64,000 bases of DNA from positions 39,261 through 103,260 of the forward strand of contig JAYMGJ010000211.1 in the NCBI GenBank assembly GCA_037178675.1. Reading direction: 5' to 3'. The notes under the pieces were generated by a model. That model saw only the letters and a list, made by a program, of their open reading frames with translations, was not told the origin of the DNA and ran no database searches. The number at the start of each line of letters is the position of its first letter. The first letter of the stretch is position 1. This stretch comes from Scleroderma bovista. Taxonomy: Eukaryota; Basidiomycota; Agaricomycetes; Boletales; Sclerodermataceae. Of this stretch, positions 46,611 through 58,200 are shown piece after piece. The position numbers and the translations under genes are program-made.

Positions 46611-46760
46611 CCCAGTGAGAAGTGGACATAGGCGAACTTAGGTCTCCGTAGGTAATTCTATTTGACATAGCTTGTACATATGTGTAGCTATGGCGTTCGT
46701 GTAGATCTCGTCGGCCTAGTAAGCCATATGTCCCATCTGTTGAAACATCCAACGAATTGC
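46611..46760. repeat. Left TIR and subterminal motif cluster
   Basis: 20-bp TIR followed by GACATAGG, TTGACATAGC, TAGCTATGGC and related hexamers. A near-palindromic stretch around 46,750-46,825 (GAATTGCATCCATTCAA and inverted forms) follows. Confidence 0.7.
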
Positions 46761-46995
46761 ATCCATTCAAGCATTCAGTCGACTGCTTTGAATGCAATTG
46801 AATGGATGCAATTCCATTCCATTCAACGTTTTACAGATAAAGATACTGAGTAGCGTCCATTCCACTGACATCACCAACGCTCTCGTCTACTACACAGATC
46901 TCCCTCCCGGATCAAGCCTTTTGTGTAGTCCTGGTGGTACATAAGGTGAGTTGGGTTATCCAGAACTCTCGGTTGACTTACAATGTGCACAGATT

Positions 46996-49900
46996 ATGCC
47001 CGACCCTCCAGACGAATACTGGTGTGTTTGCAGGAAGTACTGTAAAGGTATTCGCAGGGCATTAAGAACGCCCGCGACCTGGCGTCGTCATTACCGTGAA
47101 GCAGGCGAGGATGAGAAGCAGAACATTCGATTAGCAAGGCGTTCCGATGGCTTTCGTGCGTTCATCGAGGATGCTCGATCTCTCGTGCAGCGTCCTCCTG
47201 ACCGTTCTAACTGCTTATCGGGGCAGACTTCGGTGAGTTTACCATTTTATACATCAATATAATCTTCTCAACAACAGCTTATAGGTGTCAAGTGAGCCCT
47301 CTGATGCTGGCAACATAGATCAAGACTGGGGCATGGATGGTGGGTTTCCTCCGCCTTCACCTGGGTGGCATACACCCCCACCAGCACACGGAGATGCTCC
47401 CGCACCCTCGCCTGGACATCGTACACCCCCACCAGCGCACAGAGATACTCTCCCACCCTCACCTGGACGTCATACTCCCCTGCCGGAGCAGGATGACATT
47501 CCCCCACCTTCACCCGGACATCCAGCAAATGGCGACTCTCCCACCCCCTTGCCTGGATGCCGTACACCCCACCCAGCTCCTGATAATACTCCCGTACGTT
47601 CGCCCAGTCGTTCAGCGAATGGAGACACCGCTCCCAACCCACTTTTGGGTCTCAACCTAAACGAACTAGCCGACCTAGCCTCCACCACGCCAAAGCATGC
47701 ACGAAGTATGTCATTTATTCAATGGATTCGGAATGCCTCGCTTGATGACGGAACGGGGCTTAGAGGGGAGTCTCTTGACCGGCTCCGCAACCCTCCAAAA
47801 CAAGTGCTCGAACTCGACGATCCTTGTCAAAAACTCGCCATCAGGAACTTCATGGCGCTCGAGCATTCATCGGAAGATGCGTATGAGAAGATACGCATGG
47901 GCATCCAAGCTTGTTTTCCAGGCTCCGAACTTCCCTCTTTCTATCAAGTCAAACGACTTCTTTGCGATTTCACTGGCGTCACATCTATCATCAGTCATAT
48001 GTGCATCAACTCGTGTGTTGCTTTTGTTGGTCCTCATGCAGATCTCGATACCTGCCCCGAATGCGGTGAGCCACGCTTCGACCAGCTTCGGCAGATTAGA
48101 GGAAACAAACACCCTCGCGCAGTGTTTCACACTATTCCCATTGGCCCCCAACTCCAGGCCCTCTGGCGACATCCTGAAAGCGCAGAAAAGATGCATTATC
48201 GCCGGAACAAGACGCAACAAATACTCGACGCGCTTCTCGTGAATGATGGTCTTGTCAATACGTACGACGACATCTTCTGTGGTAGTGCTTACCTGCAGGG
48301 AGCTCTTGATGGCACCATCACACCGGACGACACTCTCCTCATGATATCCATTGATGGTGCGCAACTGTACGAGTCGAAAGAGTCCGATTGCTGGATTTAC
48401 ATTTGGATCATCCTCGAGCTCTCGCCGGATCATCGCTACAAGAAAAAGCATGTACTACCCGGTGCCATTATTCCAGGACCAAAGAAGCCCAAGTTCATCG
48501 AGTCCTTCCTGTCCCCAGGTCTCCACCATGTGTCTGCCCTACAGCGCGAGGGTCTCAGGATATGGGACTCGGCCCACGACCGTGATTTTATCACTCGTTT
48601 ATTCCTCTTTCTTGCATGCGCTGACGGTCCAGGTCTCTTAACAATGAGTAATTTTGTTGGCCACCAAGGGAAGAACGGTTGTCGCATGCGCTGTCCACTC
48701 AAAGGTCGTCGAAAACCTGGCGCTTCTCAATACTATCCCGTTTTACTCAAGCCTAACGAGTACGATGTCCCAGGGTGCACGCATGGCGATGTCAATGTAT
48801 ACGAAATTGGCCCCAGCACCTCGGAGAGCTATGTACAACAACTTAATTATCTCCTTCAGGCACGCACTCATAAAGACTATGAATCCCGTCGCCTTGCGCC
48901 TTGAGACAGGCATTGTCGGGCCCAGTGTTCTCCTTGGCCTCCAGCCTCACCTTATCCTCGGCATCCCAGAATGTTTTTCATCAGAGATGATGCACCTTAG
49001 TGGTGCAAACATGGCTGCATTGTGGCTAGACCTGTGGAGGGGTACTATTGAGTGTGCATCAACTGATAATAGGGCAAACTGGCGCTGGTCCGTTCTCAGG
49101 GAACAGCGCAGATGGGAGGAACATGGGCGTGCTGTCGCCGCTTGCAAACCACACCTCCCTGGTTCATTCGATGTCGCTCCTCGTGACCCAAGTCTTCATG
49201 CAAACTCGTGGTACAAGGCAACCGAATACATTACGTGGATATACTCTCTTTGTCCAGCTCTCCTTTTTCAGGTTCTGCCCCATGATATCTGGCGCAACTT
49301 TTGCAAGTTTGTTGCAGGTTTTCGAATCATGGGTCAGTACAGTATCACGCCCACACAACTCGAACGTGCTCGCGATTTTCTAGCAGAATGGGAGTATGAG
49401 TTCGAACGGATACATTATCAACGGCGTATCGATCGCATTCACTTCATACGCCCTTGTGTCCACCTGACGAGTCATCTCGCCTCAGAGGCTGTGCGTGTCG
49501 GGTCTCCCATCTGCTCATCCCAATGGACGATGGAGCGCACGATTGGGAATCTCGGGCAAGAAATACGCCAACCATCAGATCCCTTTTCTAACCTTGCCCA
49601 GCAAGGTATCCGTCGCTGTCAAATCAACGCCCTCCTGGCTATGTATCCCGAACTAGATCTCTTGCGGGAAGGTGCCAACCCACGTGCATCCGAAGACTTG
49701 GGTAACGGCTATGTTCTATTGCCCAAACGCGACAAACGACCAATTAAGATACAAGGTCGCGAAGCTCAAATAATCTCTGGATACGTGGGACAAGATGGAT
49801 CACCAAACATTCGTCGTTGGGGGCGGCTGCGGCTGCCGAATGGCCAAATTGCACGCTCCGAATATGTCGAATCACAGAAGCCGCTTGAAGAACTTCGCAT

Positions 49901-50354
49901 GGCTCGAAATGTCATCGTAAGTGATTGATTTCCTGTCCAACTGTACATCCATATTGACTAGAGTCTGTAGGCTATTGTTGGTGGAGAGGAGCGCGTTGCA
50001 GAGGTCCGATATTTTGCAAGAGCGGTCGTGCAGGATGATGGAGACGACCTGTATGGCGATCCAGTCAACCCCCCACAATACCGTTTCGTAGATGTCGCCC
50101 TGGTCACGCTGTATTCTCACCCACACCCGCGTCTATTCGAAGATTCGTATGGCGTCCTCGTTTCAAGCAGAAAGCTGGGTGAAGAAAGTCTCTGTGTCCT
50201 TGCACTTACTGCTATCCGCTCTGTTGTCGGCATGGTTCCACATCGCGTTCAGTTACAGGAAGGCGGCATGCAAGATAGGTTTTTCTTGGTACAGAAGATG
50301 GGGATGGAATTAGCATACGCCGGGACCGAGTATGACGACGACCAAGATAATTGA
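46996..50354 (+). CDS. Tnp2-family transposase (frameshifted by a 7-nt tandem duplication)
   Basis: Three exons: 46,996-47,232, 47,285-49,916 and 49,971-50,354. The N-terminus has a cysteine cluster (CVCRKYCKG) and a WRRHYREAGE helix. A proline-rich region with about five imperfect copies of PPPSPGxHTPPPAHxD-type units follows. The Tnp2 core includes HMCINSCVAF, CPECGEPR, the SIDGAQLYESK acidic motif, PGAIIPGPKKPKF, LTMSNFVGHQGKNGCRMRCP, IMHL-like SSEMMHLSGANMAALWL, and RPCVHLTSHL with ERTIGNLGQEIRQPSDPF near the C-terminus. Exon 2 is out of frame by one between the two halves: GCCTTGC is tandemly repeated at 48,891-48,904, and the two halves are in phase once the 7 nt are discounted. The protein would be about 1,080 residues. 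Confidence 0.9.
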
Positions 50355-50675
50355 CCCTTTTACTAGTTTTTTTTATAGTGAACTAAGTTGTTCATGCGGG
50401 TATGACACTAAAACGGATCTATTTTTATTGATTAACTACAAGACACGAGTCCGACGCATAACCATACAGTGAATCTAACGAAGCCGCATTGTCCAACATT
50501 ATAATTGTACAACAGACCTGCGACGAACAAGCTGGAGGACAAGAACATGAGTGATGTATGGAAGTGCTGATGGAATAATGAGAAAGTCTACTCGGTCGCA
50601 CGTGGAAGCTTGATGGCCTGCTGGGATGCAGTATCGTCGTCTGTGCGCGCGCATTTCTGGGTGCAGGAAGGGCCA

Positions 50676-51114
50676 TTAGTTTGCCTGTTGAGACGCACTA
50701 CCTCCTCCATCGTCAACCTCCCCAGACTGATTGAATCCCTGTTGGGTGCACGTATCAGACAAAGGGCAGGTTCTGCGAGGAGATGATAGCTACATTAGTT
50801 AGTGAAGAGACATAGACCGACCAGATGTACTTACGTTGGGGCCGGATTAAGAGTCTTGAGGTCATCCACATTGCAAGGCTTGCTCTCTACAGTACAGTTT
50901 CTGAGCCGAAGGACAAGTTTCTGGATGCGCGAGTTAGAGACGATGATAAATGAAGCATATATGCGCTCACCAAAGGGCCTGGCTGGGTTGGAGTGACTTT
51001 GACGAGGTAGGTGTTCCAGTCAGACGACAGCCCGTGGATGTCAAGGACAGAAATGTTGTCGATGGTGGTGATTTTGACTGGTGTAGTCGTCTCAGCAGGG
51101 TTAATGTTGGACAT
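50676..51114 (-). CDS. Small three-exon reverse-strand gene inside the transposon, 108 residues
   Basis: ATG at 51,114 (MSNINPAETTTPVKI). Exons 51,114-50,971, 50,920-50,835 and 50,772-50,676 join without a frame break through introns of 50 and 62 nt with GTGAGC/GTAAGT donors and CAG acceptors, ending TAA at 50,676. The total of 327 nt is a multiple of three, which supports the model. The product contains VLDIHGLSSDWNTYLVKV, LVLRLRNCTVESKPCN and a C-terminal CPLSDTC plus Gln/Ser/Gly-rich tail. I recognise no family. It lies divergently to the gene at 51,196 with about 80 bp between starts, so the two probably share a promoter. Confidence 0.6.
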
Positions 51115-51195
51115 GGTGATGGCGCGTAGTCGAGACACATGAGACGCACGACAGTGATGGCCATTTTTGGATAACCCTCTTCTTCTCTTCCCGCC

Positions 51196-53386
51196 ATGAC
51201 TCTCACCATGTCGTTCCCCTCCTTCGACAGACAAGATTCTTCCTCCTCTCTTTCACTTGATGACCAGATAATCAACTCGAACAACGCCCTCAGAAATTCT
51301 TTTAATGACTCTTTTAACAGTACAAACAACACTTATCGGTACAATACCCAACAAGTCAATCAAGCTTCCGCTACACAACAACAATGGACTGGTACCCAAG
51401 GACAGATACAACATGTATCTGTCTAATCTAATGCTTGCTAACCACTGATCTTGACCATCGGTCATGTACAGCAGATGAACGCATACCAGGACAATAATAT
51501 GGTGAGTCACGCATTTTATCGTACTGATCTACTGATTTTCACGCATATATTCAGTATATCAGTCAAATTCAGGTTTTAAAGGATATGGTTGCCAAGCTTC
51601 AAAACGAGAACGCAGTGCTCACGTCGGGAAAGACAGCCATCGAGTAGCTGCGTCTATTCTTTTGTCCTACTAACTAACGACACGCTTTGCTAACAGGGGT
51701 GCATATACTGCACTTCTCTCCCGGCTCACCCCAGTTTCAGGCTCCTCCAATGATCCCAATGCGCCGCTTAACATCGGCATACAGGCTACTTCACTCAAGC
51801 GCAGCTCAGGCATTGGTCTTACGCCCCCTCCCAAGTTTGACAAATCAGACTTTCCAAAAGTGCGCCTGTGGACGGAAAGAGAATACAAAATATGGAAGAA
51901 GACTCCAGAGGGCGTAGCAAAAAAATCGACGGCCTATCTAGAAGACAAAGATGGGAAACAGCTAGACGACGATCGGGTTGGAAAAATCAATTCAACGATG
52001 TATGAAGTATGGCTAGACCTCCGCAACGAAGGCCATATCAACGCTGAGATGACGTGGACTTCAATGCCGCTGACCGTGAAGAAGACTTTTCGTTGGGAGC
52101 TGGCTAATACTTTCATAGAACTTAACTACTGCGAAGACTTGTGGAAAGTCGATGCTCATGCCAAGGCAATTTACCCGTCCTGGAAACAGACGCGGTTTAC
52201 CAAGAAGTCTGGCAAGCGCATGAAGGTCGAAGAAGACGCTGACGAAGATCTTGACAAGACCACCCATGACAGTGCCGCCGCTGGACCTGAAGGGGATAGT
52301 GTTGAAGAGTCCCCAGTCGATGCGGCTGCCACCCCATTCTCGTTTACTGGCTTGTCTTTAGAGTCACCGCTCTCTCACAGTACTTCAGAGGCCTCTGCTA
52401 CTTCTTCGTCGGTGTCTGGGCCCATTCCTCGCAATACCCCGGTCCACAAAGGGGACGAAAATACAGGTGTGTGGTTGTATACAGTCCCATAACACGCTCA
52501 CACAATCTACAGAATCACACGTCGCACAAACCCGAGCACCAGTACCCCGGATCAAATTCAAGAATCCTTTGTACCTCAAACATACGCTCTTTCACAGACA
52601 CTACTGATGTCTTTCTTACAGGTTATCGACCCCGGCAAACCGGCCATGCCCAAGTGATCACGTTTCTAATGCAGTGGAGTCTGCTTCACAGCCCTCGCAG
52701 ACATCTCCAGCCGAGGCCAGAGGCCCAACGGACGTGTCATCGACCACACCAAGCAGTGGATCGTCTTCAGCACAAGTGCAACGTGTCTCCCCATCACGCG
52801 GTACAACACCTTCGACATTCGCTACCACAATCAGTAGCGATGCCAATGCAGCCTCTGCATCCGAACAGCCCCCGCAGACATCTACAGCCGAGACCAACAA
52901 CACGTCAACAACCCAAGCAACCGCTGCGAGCAAAAAGAAAGGTTGGCGCCCCGGATCTAACAAGAGCGCGCGGTAAGTTGTTCATCCAAGTCGAGCACTA
53001 TTCTAACCAGCAATGGAAGGACGCTATGCGCCCATCGATGGCTTAAACAAGTCTCTCCATACGGCTCTCAAGAAGAATTCAATACATATTTTGATGCTCT
53101 TTCATCCGAGGCAAAAAAGGTGAGTGTAATGTTGGTTCAAATACTGATTGAATTGATCGTCGCTTTATAGAAATACAAAGACGAATATAAGCAACTCGTA
53201 CGCGCGCAACTCCCCATTTCTTTACTCCGACGCTCATGCTATATCCAAGGTCGAGAAAGGGATCTGGACGAATGGGACCGCCGAGGTGATCGCAAAGTTT
53301 TCGGGACTGCCGATGTATTAGGGCGAAGTGGAGGGATGTGGGTCTTGTGGGGAGGAAAGGAGACAAGTGGAGATGAGAGCGCATGA
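51196..53386 (+). CDS. Second transposon gene, putative TnpA-like DNA-binding accessory protein
   Basis: Eight exons (51,196-51,414; 51,472-51,501; 51,555-51,643; 51,697-52,466; 52,513-52,570; 52,622-52,972; 53,011-53,119; 53,171-53,386) total 1,842 nt and give an unbroken frame of 613 residues. The N-terminus is Ser/Asn/Gln-rich, then a short coiled-coil-like stretch (VLKDMVAKLQNENAVL), then a conserved block beginning VRLWTEREYKIWKKTPEG and IYPSWKQTRFTKKSGK with basic character. A long Ser/Thr/Pro linker leads to a second block, NGRTLCAHRWLKQ with YKDEYKQLVRAQ. Position next to the transposase and the CATAG-rich subterminal arrays suggest a role like plant TnpA (binding element ends), but this is inference. 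Confidence 0.7.
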
Positions 53387-53787
53387 TGGGCAGGAGTGGG
53401 CATGGCAGGAATGAGAGGTACAATGGGGAGCAGCAGCAGCGGTGGGTAGGAATGGTGGGCGGTGGGCGGGAATACCTACAAACGCATAGGATAGCATATT
53501 TTAGGGAGCGGGTGGGCGGGACATTAATGCAACCTATTTTTTCATAGAATGGCATAGGAATCTCGAGGGAACTAGAACTACATAGAACTACATAGCATGG
53601 TTGACGGCGGACTGTCGACGACGACGATCTATGTAGATCTATGCGCTAGTTATGTTCATACATCTACATATGCACACCTTGGAATAATTGATAGGCTGGC
53701 GTACATTTTCTATGCAGCGCTACTCAGACATAGGGCCTATGTATGACTACTGCTACATAGCCTCCCATATGTCCATTTCTCACTGGG
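53387..53787. repeat. Right subterminal motif cluster and TIR
   Basis: At least ten copies of CATAG or its complement in 330 bp, including CTACATAG three times, CTATGTAG once and ACATAGGGCCTATGT as an inverted pair, ending with the 20-bp TIR at 53,768-53,787. Dense short direct and inverted repeats next to the TIR are typical transposase or TnpA binding arrays in CMC elements. Confidence 0.75.
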
Positions 53788-54009
53788 AGTGAAGAGTCAG
53801 TGGCTCAGCGATGCGTGTTGTTTTGGTAGACTCTAGTAAGAGAAACTGTGAATACCTGCCGGGAAAGCTATTCTGGACTCCGATTTTAAGGTATTTATTA
53901 TAAGTAATATATGGAACGAATCACTTGGCATAGCAACCAGTCGCATACCCGATTTCACAAACTCCCTTTTCAGGGAATGGGACGAGACTATGGAAAAGAG
54001 CGCTCGTCT

Positions 54010-55054
54010 ACTGTACAAAGAAAAAAACAGATATATGTAACTAAATAATATACCGCGCAAAAAAGGTCACAACGCGTAAATGTCGCACATACACTCTCCT
54101 GTTCAACGCAACCTGTCATAACCATGAGCCAGAGATCCACGGCGCATCCTTCCCCGCCCCGCCCCGCCCCGCCCCGCCCCGCCCCGCCCCGCCCCGCCCC
54201 GCCCCGCCCCCGCGTTCGCAGCCGTATTCGCGTCCGTAACAGCATCGAGCGATTCCCGACTCGATATCCATGCTGGATCATTGTCCTGCGGATCGTACCG
54301 AACGTACCCACCACCACCTCGCGATTGCGAGCCCTGGGACGAAGTACGTCCAGGCACACTGTACTGAGGATTCGACCCATGTGACGACGCCGTCGATGTG
54401 CGTCCCGGTACACCATATCGTGGGTTAGACCCAGCAACACCCGGCACTTCAGCCGGGATGTTGTACCGCGTACTCGCCGACCGCAGTACCAACCGCTTCG
54501 GGGGGAATACTGTACCGCTGGGTAGAGGAAGCGAGATCCACTGACGTTTGCGTACGCATTGCAGGTATCATACCCGCTGCGCTGTGGCGGCGCTCGTCCA
54601 GCGTTGACTGCGAGGGACTTGAAGGTCGTAAAGTGGGATCACGAGAGATCGGGGGCGTGGGGTACATCAGGCCAGCGGGTATTGGTGACGTTGGATATGT
54701 AAGACTCGTCTTCCGCCCACATGTCCCTCTCCATTCACGTTCGGCGACAGGATGAGGCTGCGACTGTTGAGGCGCATAGTATGGCGAGTAGCGCCGAGAA
54801 CCTGGGCGTAGATTCGAAGGAATCACCGGGTCCTGTGGACCCCCTGAGGGAGCGCTACCCGCACTTATGCTCGGTGGAGCATACCCAACGGGAAACTGTC
54901 CATCGTGCAAAACGTTAAAATTCCGACCCTGTCCGTACCCTGGCATCAAGCCTGGGTTGGAGAAGACTGGTGAGTTTGAGACTGTCGGTACCAAGGGAAC
55001 TGGTGACGATGACCTGTGTGTAGGCCCCGTAGGAGGGGAAACGGGGAGCGGCAT
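54010..55054 (-). pseudogene. Low-complexity Pro/Ser-rich gene fragment (counterpart of 1-700)
   Basis: A minus-strand frame opens at 55,054 (MPLPVSPPTGPTHRS) and, allowing one frame change near 54,450, continues to about 54,110. Recurring segments RYSIPPEAVG, RYNIPAEVPG, RYGVPGRTS and QYSVPGRTSSQG form a loose internal repeat. It ends in Gly/Ala/Arg repeats encoded by the (CCCCG)n microsatellite. No domain is recognised. It is probably a piece of a host gene carried in the duplicated block rather than a whole gene. Confidence 0.45.
54152..54211. repeat. (CCCCG)12 microsatellite
   Basis: Twelve pentanucleotide units on the plus strand. The equivalent position in copy A (about 995-1,012) has only two to three units, so the repeat expanded or contracted after the duplication. 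Confidence 0.95.
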
Positions 55055-55077
55055 ATTGGCATGATCGGGACTTAAGA

Positions 55078-55135
55078 GATGCCCCCGCTCGCGGCGGCGC
55101 TAAGCCTACGAGCACAACGCCCTCTAAAAGTCCCA
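55078..55135. repeat. Displaced fragment of the arrestin-like gene
   Basis: CCCGCTCGCGGYGGCGCT, ACGAGCACRACGCCCTC and AAAAGTCCCACGA occur in the same order and spacing at 36,090-36,136 in the arrestin-like gene; here six extra bases intervene. The fragment abuts the end of the duplicated block. Confidence 0.75.
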
Positions 55136-55264
55136 CGATAAGCGCCCCGATATCAATTGGCCTCATGTTGGCCTTGCGACTTGTACTGTGACCACCACTC
55201 TCCGTTCGCCTCTTTACACAACTCTCCCGTGATACAACTTCACAGCAAACAAATTTCTGCGAGA

Positions 55265-58200
55265 ATGGTTTCTGGACTCTTGAGCAAGTTTCGGTCGGCT
55301 CTACCATTCAGGAACTCTGGGCAGCGTGCTGCAGGGTCCGACGAAGCGAGTGAGTAGTAACTTCCAGGTCTAGTCACCGTGACTGTTTGTACATTATTCA
55401 ATGATATGGCGGTAGACACTTTCAGGATGGATCCTGCGGAAGTCAAAAAGCACTTCGATCGCATTGGTCACTTCAGAATCCTCGTCCTCGGCAGGTCAAA
55501 TGCAGGTAAAACGACGCTCTTGCAGCGTGTTTGCAACACAACAGAGCTCCCGGAGATCTTCAATGCCAAAGGCGAAAAGGTCAAGTACCTCATGCTACCG
55601 TATCATATGTCCCTTCGACTAATTGATGCATGACATTTCGCAGATCGATCCTGCGATCGTGCAGGGGTCATTGGAGGCGAGTCGGCCTACGAGAGCTTGT
55701 TCGGTGACATTACTAGACTGACTCTATTCAGAGGGGGTATCATAACATTGAAGATGAACTGATTTTTCGGAGCAACCCAGGTTTTATATTTCATGACTCA
55801 CGAGGATTCGAGACTGGCTCTGTGAAGGAGCTGAACCTGATGAAGGACTTTGTCACTGATCGAGCACGCACACTGAAGTTGGAAAAGCGTATCCATGCCA
55901 TCTGGTAAGATCACAACTCCAGTTAAGGGATATATCATATAAGCTCGATGGTGACCTAGGTTTTGTATCTCAATGGCTGATTATGAGAGGCCAATTTTGG
56001 CTGCAGAAGAGAAGTTCTTCAATGAATGCAATACAGGAAATGGTAAGGTACTTACATTCTGAGTGGTATGATTCTGATTCTGATATGATTGTTGGGGAGT
56101 GCCTGTAATTGCTGTGTTGACAAAGGCTGATAGTTTAAGAGTGCCTGCTCTCAACCAACTCATGAGAGAAAGTGGTTTAACAATGAGAGAAGCAAAGCCA
56201 AGGGCTGGAGAGTTTGCAGCAGAGATGTTAAGCAAGCTGAAGGCAAAAATTGAAAGCCAGTTGAGTGGCTGCAAGTATCCTCCAAAGGCCTATTTGTCAG
56301 TGGCCAGTGAGTTATGGATTGAATTAATGTTATGGTGATGCTAATGTGGACATATAAATGTAGGAATGAACCAAGAGGATGCAGATTGTAGTCCACTCCT
56401 AAGATGCACAACAGAGGCTCTTAATGAGGTGGAACTGCAAAAGCTGGTAGTTTCAACCCAGCAAGCTAACATTGTTCTGAACATTGAATACTCAGTTAAA
56501 AGGTAGGAGAGTGACATTGATATATTATATGGTGCTGACACTCAAGTATTGCACAGAGGACTGAAATACTTTGTGGTGGAAAACAAATTTGACAAGATAG
56601 CCTTGGAAATGTGCATAATGAGCTGGATGCCATCTAAGGTTGGGCAAGCATTTACCTTGTGTTTGATGTGATAAAATTGTTGCAATAGGTGATTAGGTTT
56701 TCAAATCCATGGTAGGAATGAATGAGCTCTAACTATGATTACTGCTGGGTTGGCATGATACTAGTATGTGAGTGATGTTGTGCCAGGTCCAGCTGGGTGC
56801 CTTCTCACTGTCCTCACTCCCACTCTGGTGCTGCTGGCTTGACAGGGAGTGAGTGATTTCATGCCAGGTCCAGCTGGGTCCTTTCTCACTGTCCTCACTC
56901 CCACTCTGGTGCTGTTGGCTTGACAGTTGGTGAGTGATTTCATGCCAGGTCCAGCTGGGTGCCTTCTCACTGTCCTCACTCCCACTCTGGTGCTGTTGGC
57001 TTGACAGGGAGTGAGTGATTTCATGCCAGGTCCAGCTGGGTCCCCTCTCACTGTCCTCACTCCCACTCTGGTGCTGTTGGCTTGACAGGGAGTGAGTGAT
57101 TTCATGCCAGGTCCAGCTGGGTGCCTTCTCACTGTCCTCACTCCCACTCTGGTGCTGTTGGCTTGATAGTATGTGAGTGATTTCATGCCAGGTCCAGCTG
57201 GGTGCCTTCTCACTGTCCTCACTCCCACTCTGGTGCTGTTGGCTTGACAGGGAGTGAGTGATTTCATGCCAGGTCCAGCTGGGTGCCTTCTCACTGTCCT
57301 CACTCCCACTCTGGTGCTGTTGGCTTGATAGTATGTGAGTGATTTCATGCCAGGTCCAGCTGGGTGCCTTCTCACTGTCCTCACTCCCACTCTGGTGCTG
57401 TTGGCTTGACAGGGAGTGAGTGATTTCATGCCAGGTCCAGCTGGGTGCCTTCTCACTGTCCTCACTCCCACTCTGGTGCTGTTGGCTTGACAGGGAGTGA
57501 GTGATTTCATGCCAGGTCCAGCTGGGTGCCTTCTCACTGTCCTCACTCCCACTCTGGTGCTGTTGGCTTGATAGTATGTGAGTGATTTCATGCCAGGTCC
57601 AGCTGGGTGCCTTCTCACTGTCCTCACTCCCACTCTGGTGCTGTTGGCTTGACAGGGAGTGAGTGATTTCATGCCAGGTCCAGCTGGGTGCCTTCTCACT
57701 GTCCTCACTCCCACTCTGGTGCTGTTGGCTTGATAGTATGTGAGTGATTTCATGCCAGGTCCAGCTGGGTGCCTTCTCACTGTCCTCACTCCCACTCTGG
57801 TGCTGTTGGCTTGACAGGGAGTGAGTGATTTCATGCCAGGTCCAGCTGGGTGCCTTCTCACTGTCCTCACTCCCACTCTGGTGCTGTTGGCTTGACAGGG
57901 AGTGAGTGATTTCATGCCAGGTCCAGCTGGGTGCCTTCTCACTGTCCTCACTCCCACTCTGGTGCTGTTGGCTTGATAGTATGTGAGTGATTTCATGCCA
58001 GGTCCAGCTGGGTGCCTTCTCACTGTCCTCACTCCCACTCTGGTGCTGTTGGCTTGACAGTTGGTGTGTGATTTCATGCCAGGTCCAGCTGAGTTTCTTC
58101 TCACTGTCCTTACTTCCACTGTCCTCACTCCCACTCTGGTGCTGTTGGCTTGATAGTATGTGAGTGATTTCATGCCAGGTCCAGCTGGGTCCCTTCTCAC

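Larger units (their letters stand above)
46611..53787 (+). mobile_element. Complete Tnp2/CMC-type (CACTA-like) DNA transposon, 7,177 bp
   Basis: The ends are 20-bp inverted repeats (CCCAGTGAGAARTGGACATA) at 46,611-46,630 and 53,768-53,787, flanked by the direct repeat AGTGAAG at 46,604-46,610 and 53,788-53,794. Copy A has the uninterrupted target (AGTGCAG on the minus strand at 1,369-1,375). Both subterminal regions carry many ACATAG/CTATGT motifs. Inside are a Tnp2-type transposase (46,996-50,354), a three-exon reverse-strand gene (50,676-51,114) and a second forward gene (51,196-53,386). A 7-bp target duplication is longer than the 3 bp of classical plant CACTA elements, so the subgroup is uncertain. 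Confidence 0.92.
53795..55077. repeat. Copy B of the duplicated block, right part
   Basis: Continues the block interrupted at 46,604. Matches the reverse complement of 1-1,368 with gaps, and extends 290 bp past the point where copy A leaves the window. Confidence 0.85.

Noticed and set aside
54124..54384. Plus-strand frame rich in Pro-Ala-Arg over the (CCCCG)n tract
   Set aside because: A by-product of the microsatellite; the duplicated relative at 1-1,530 does not preserve it.
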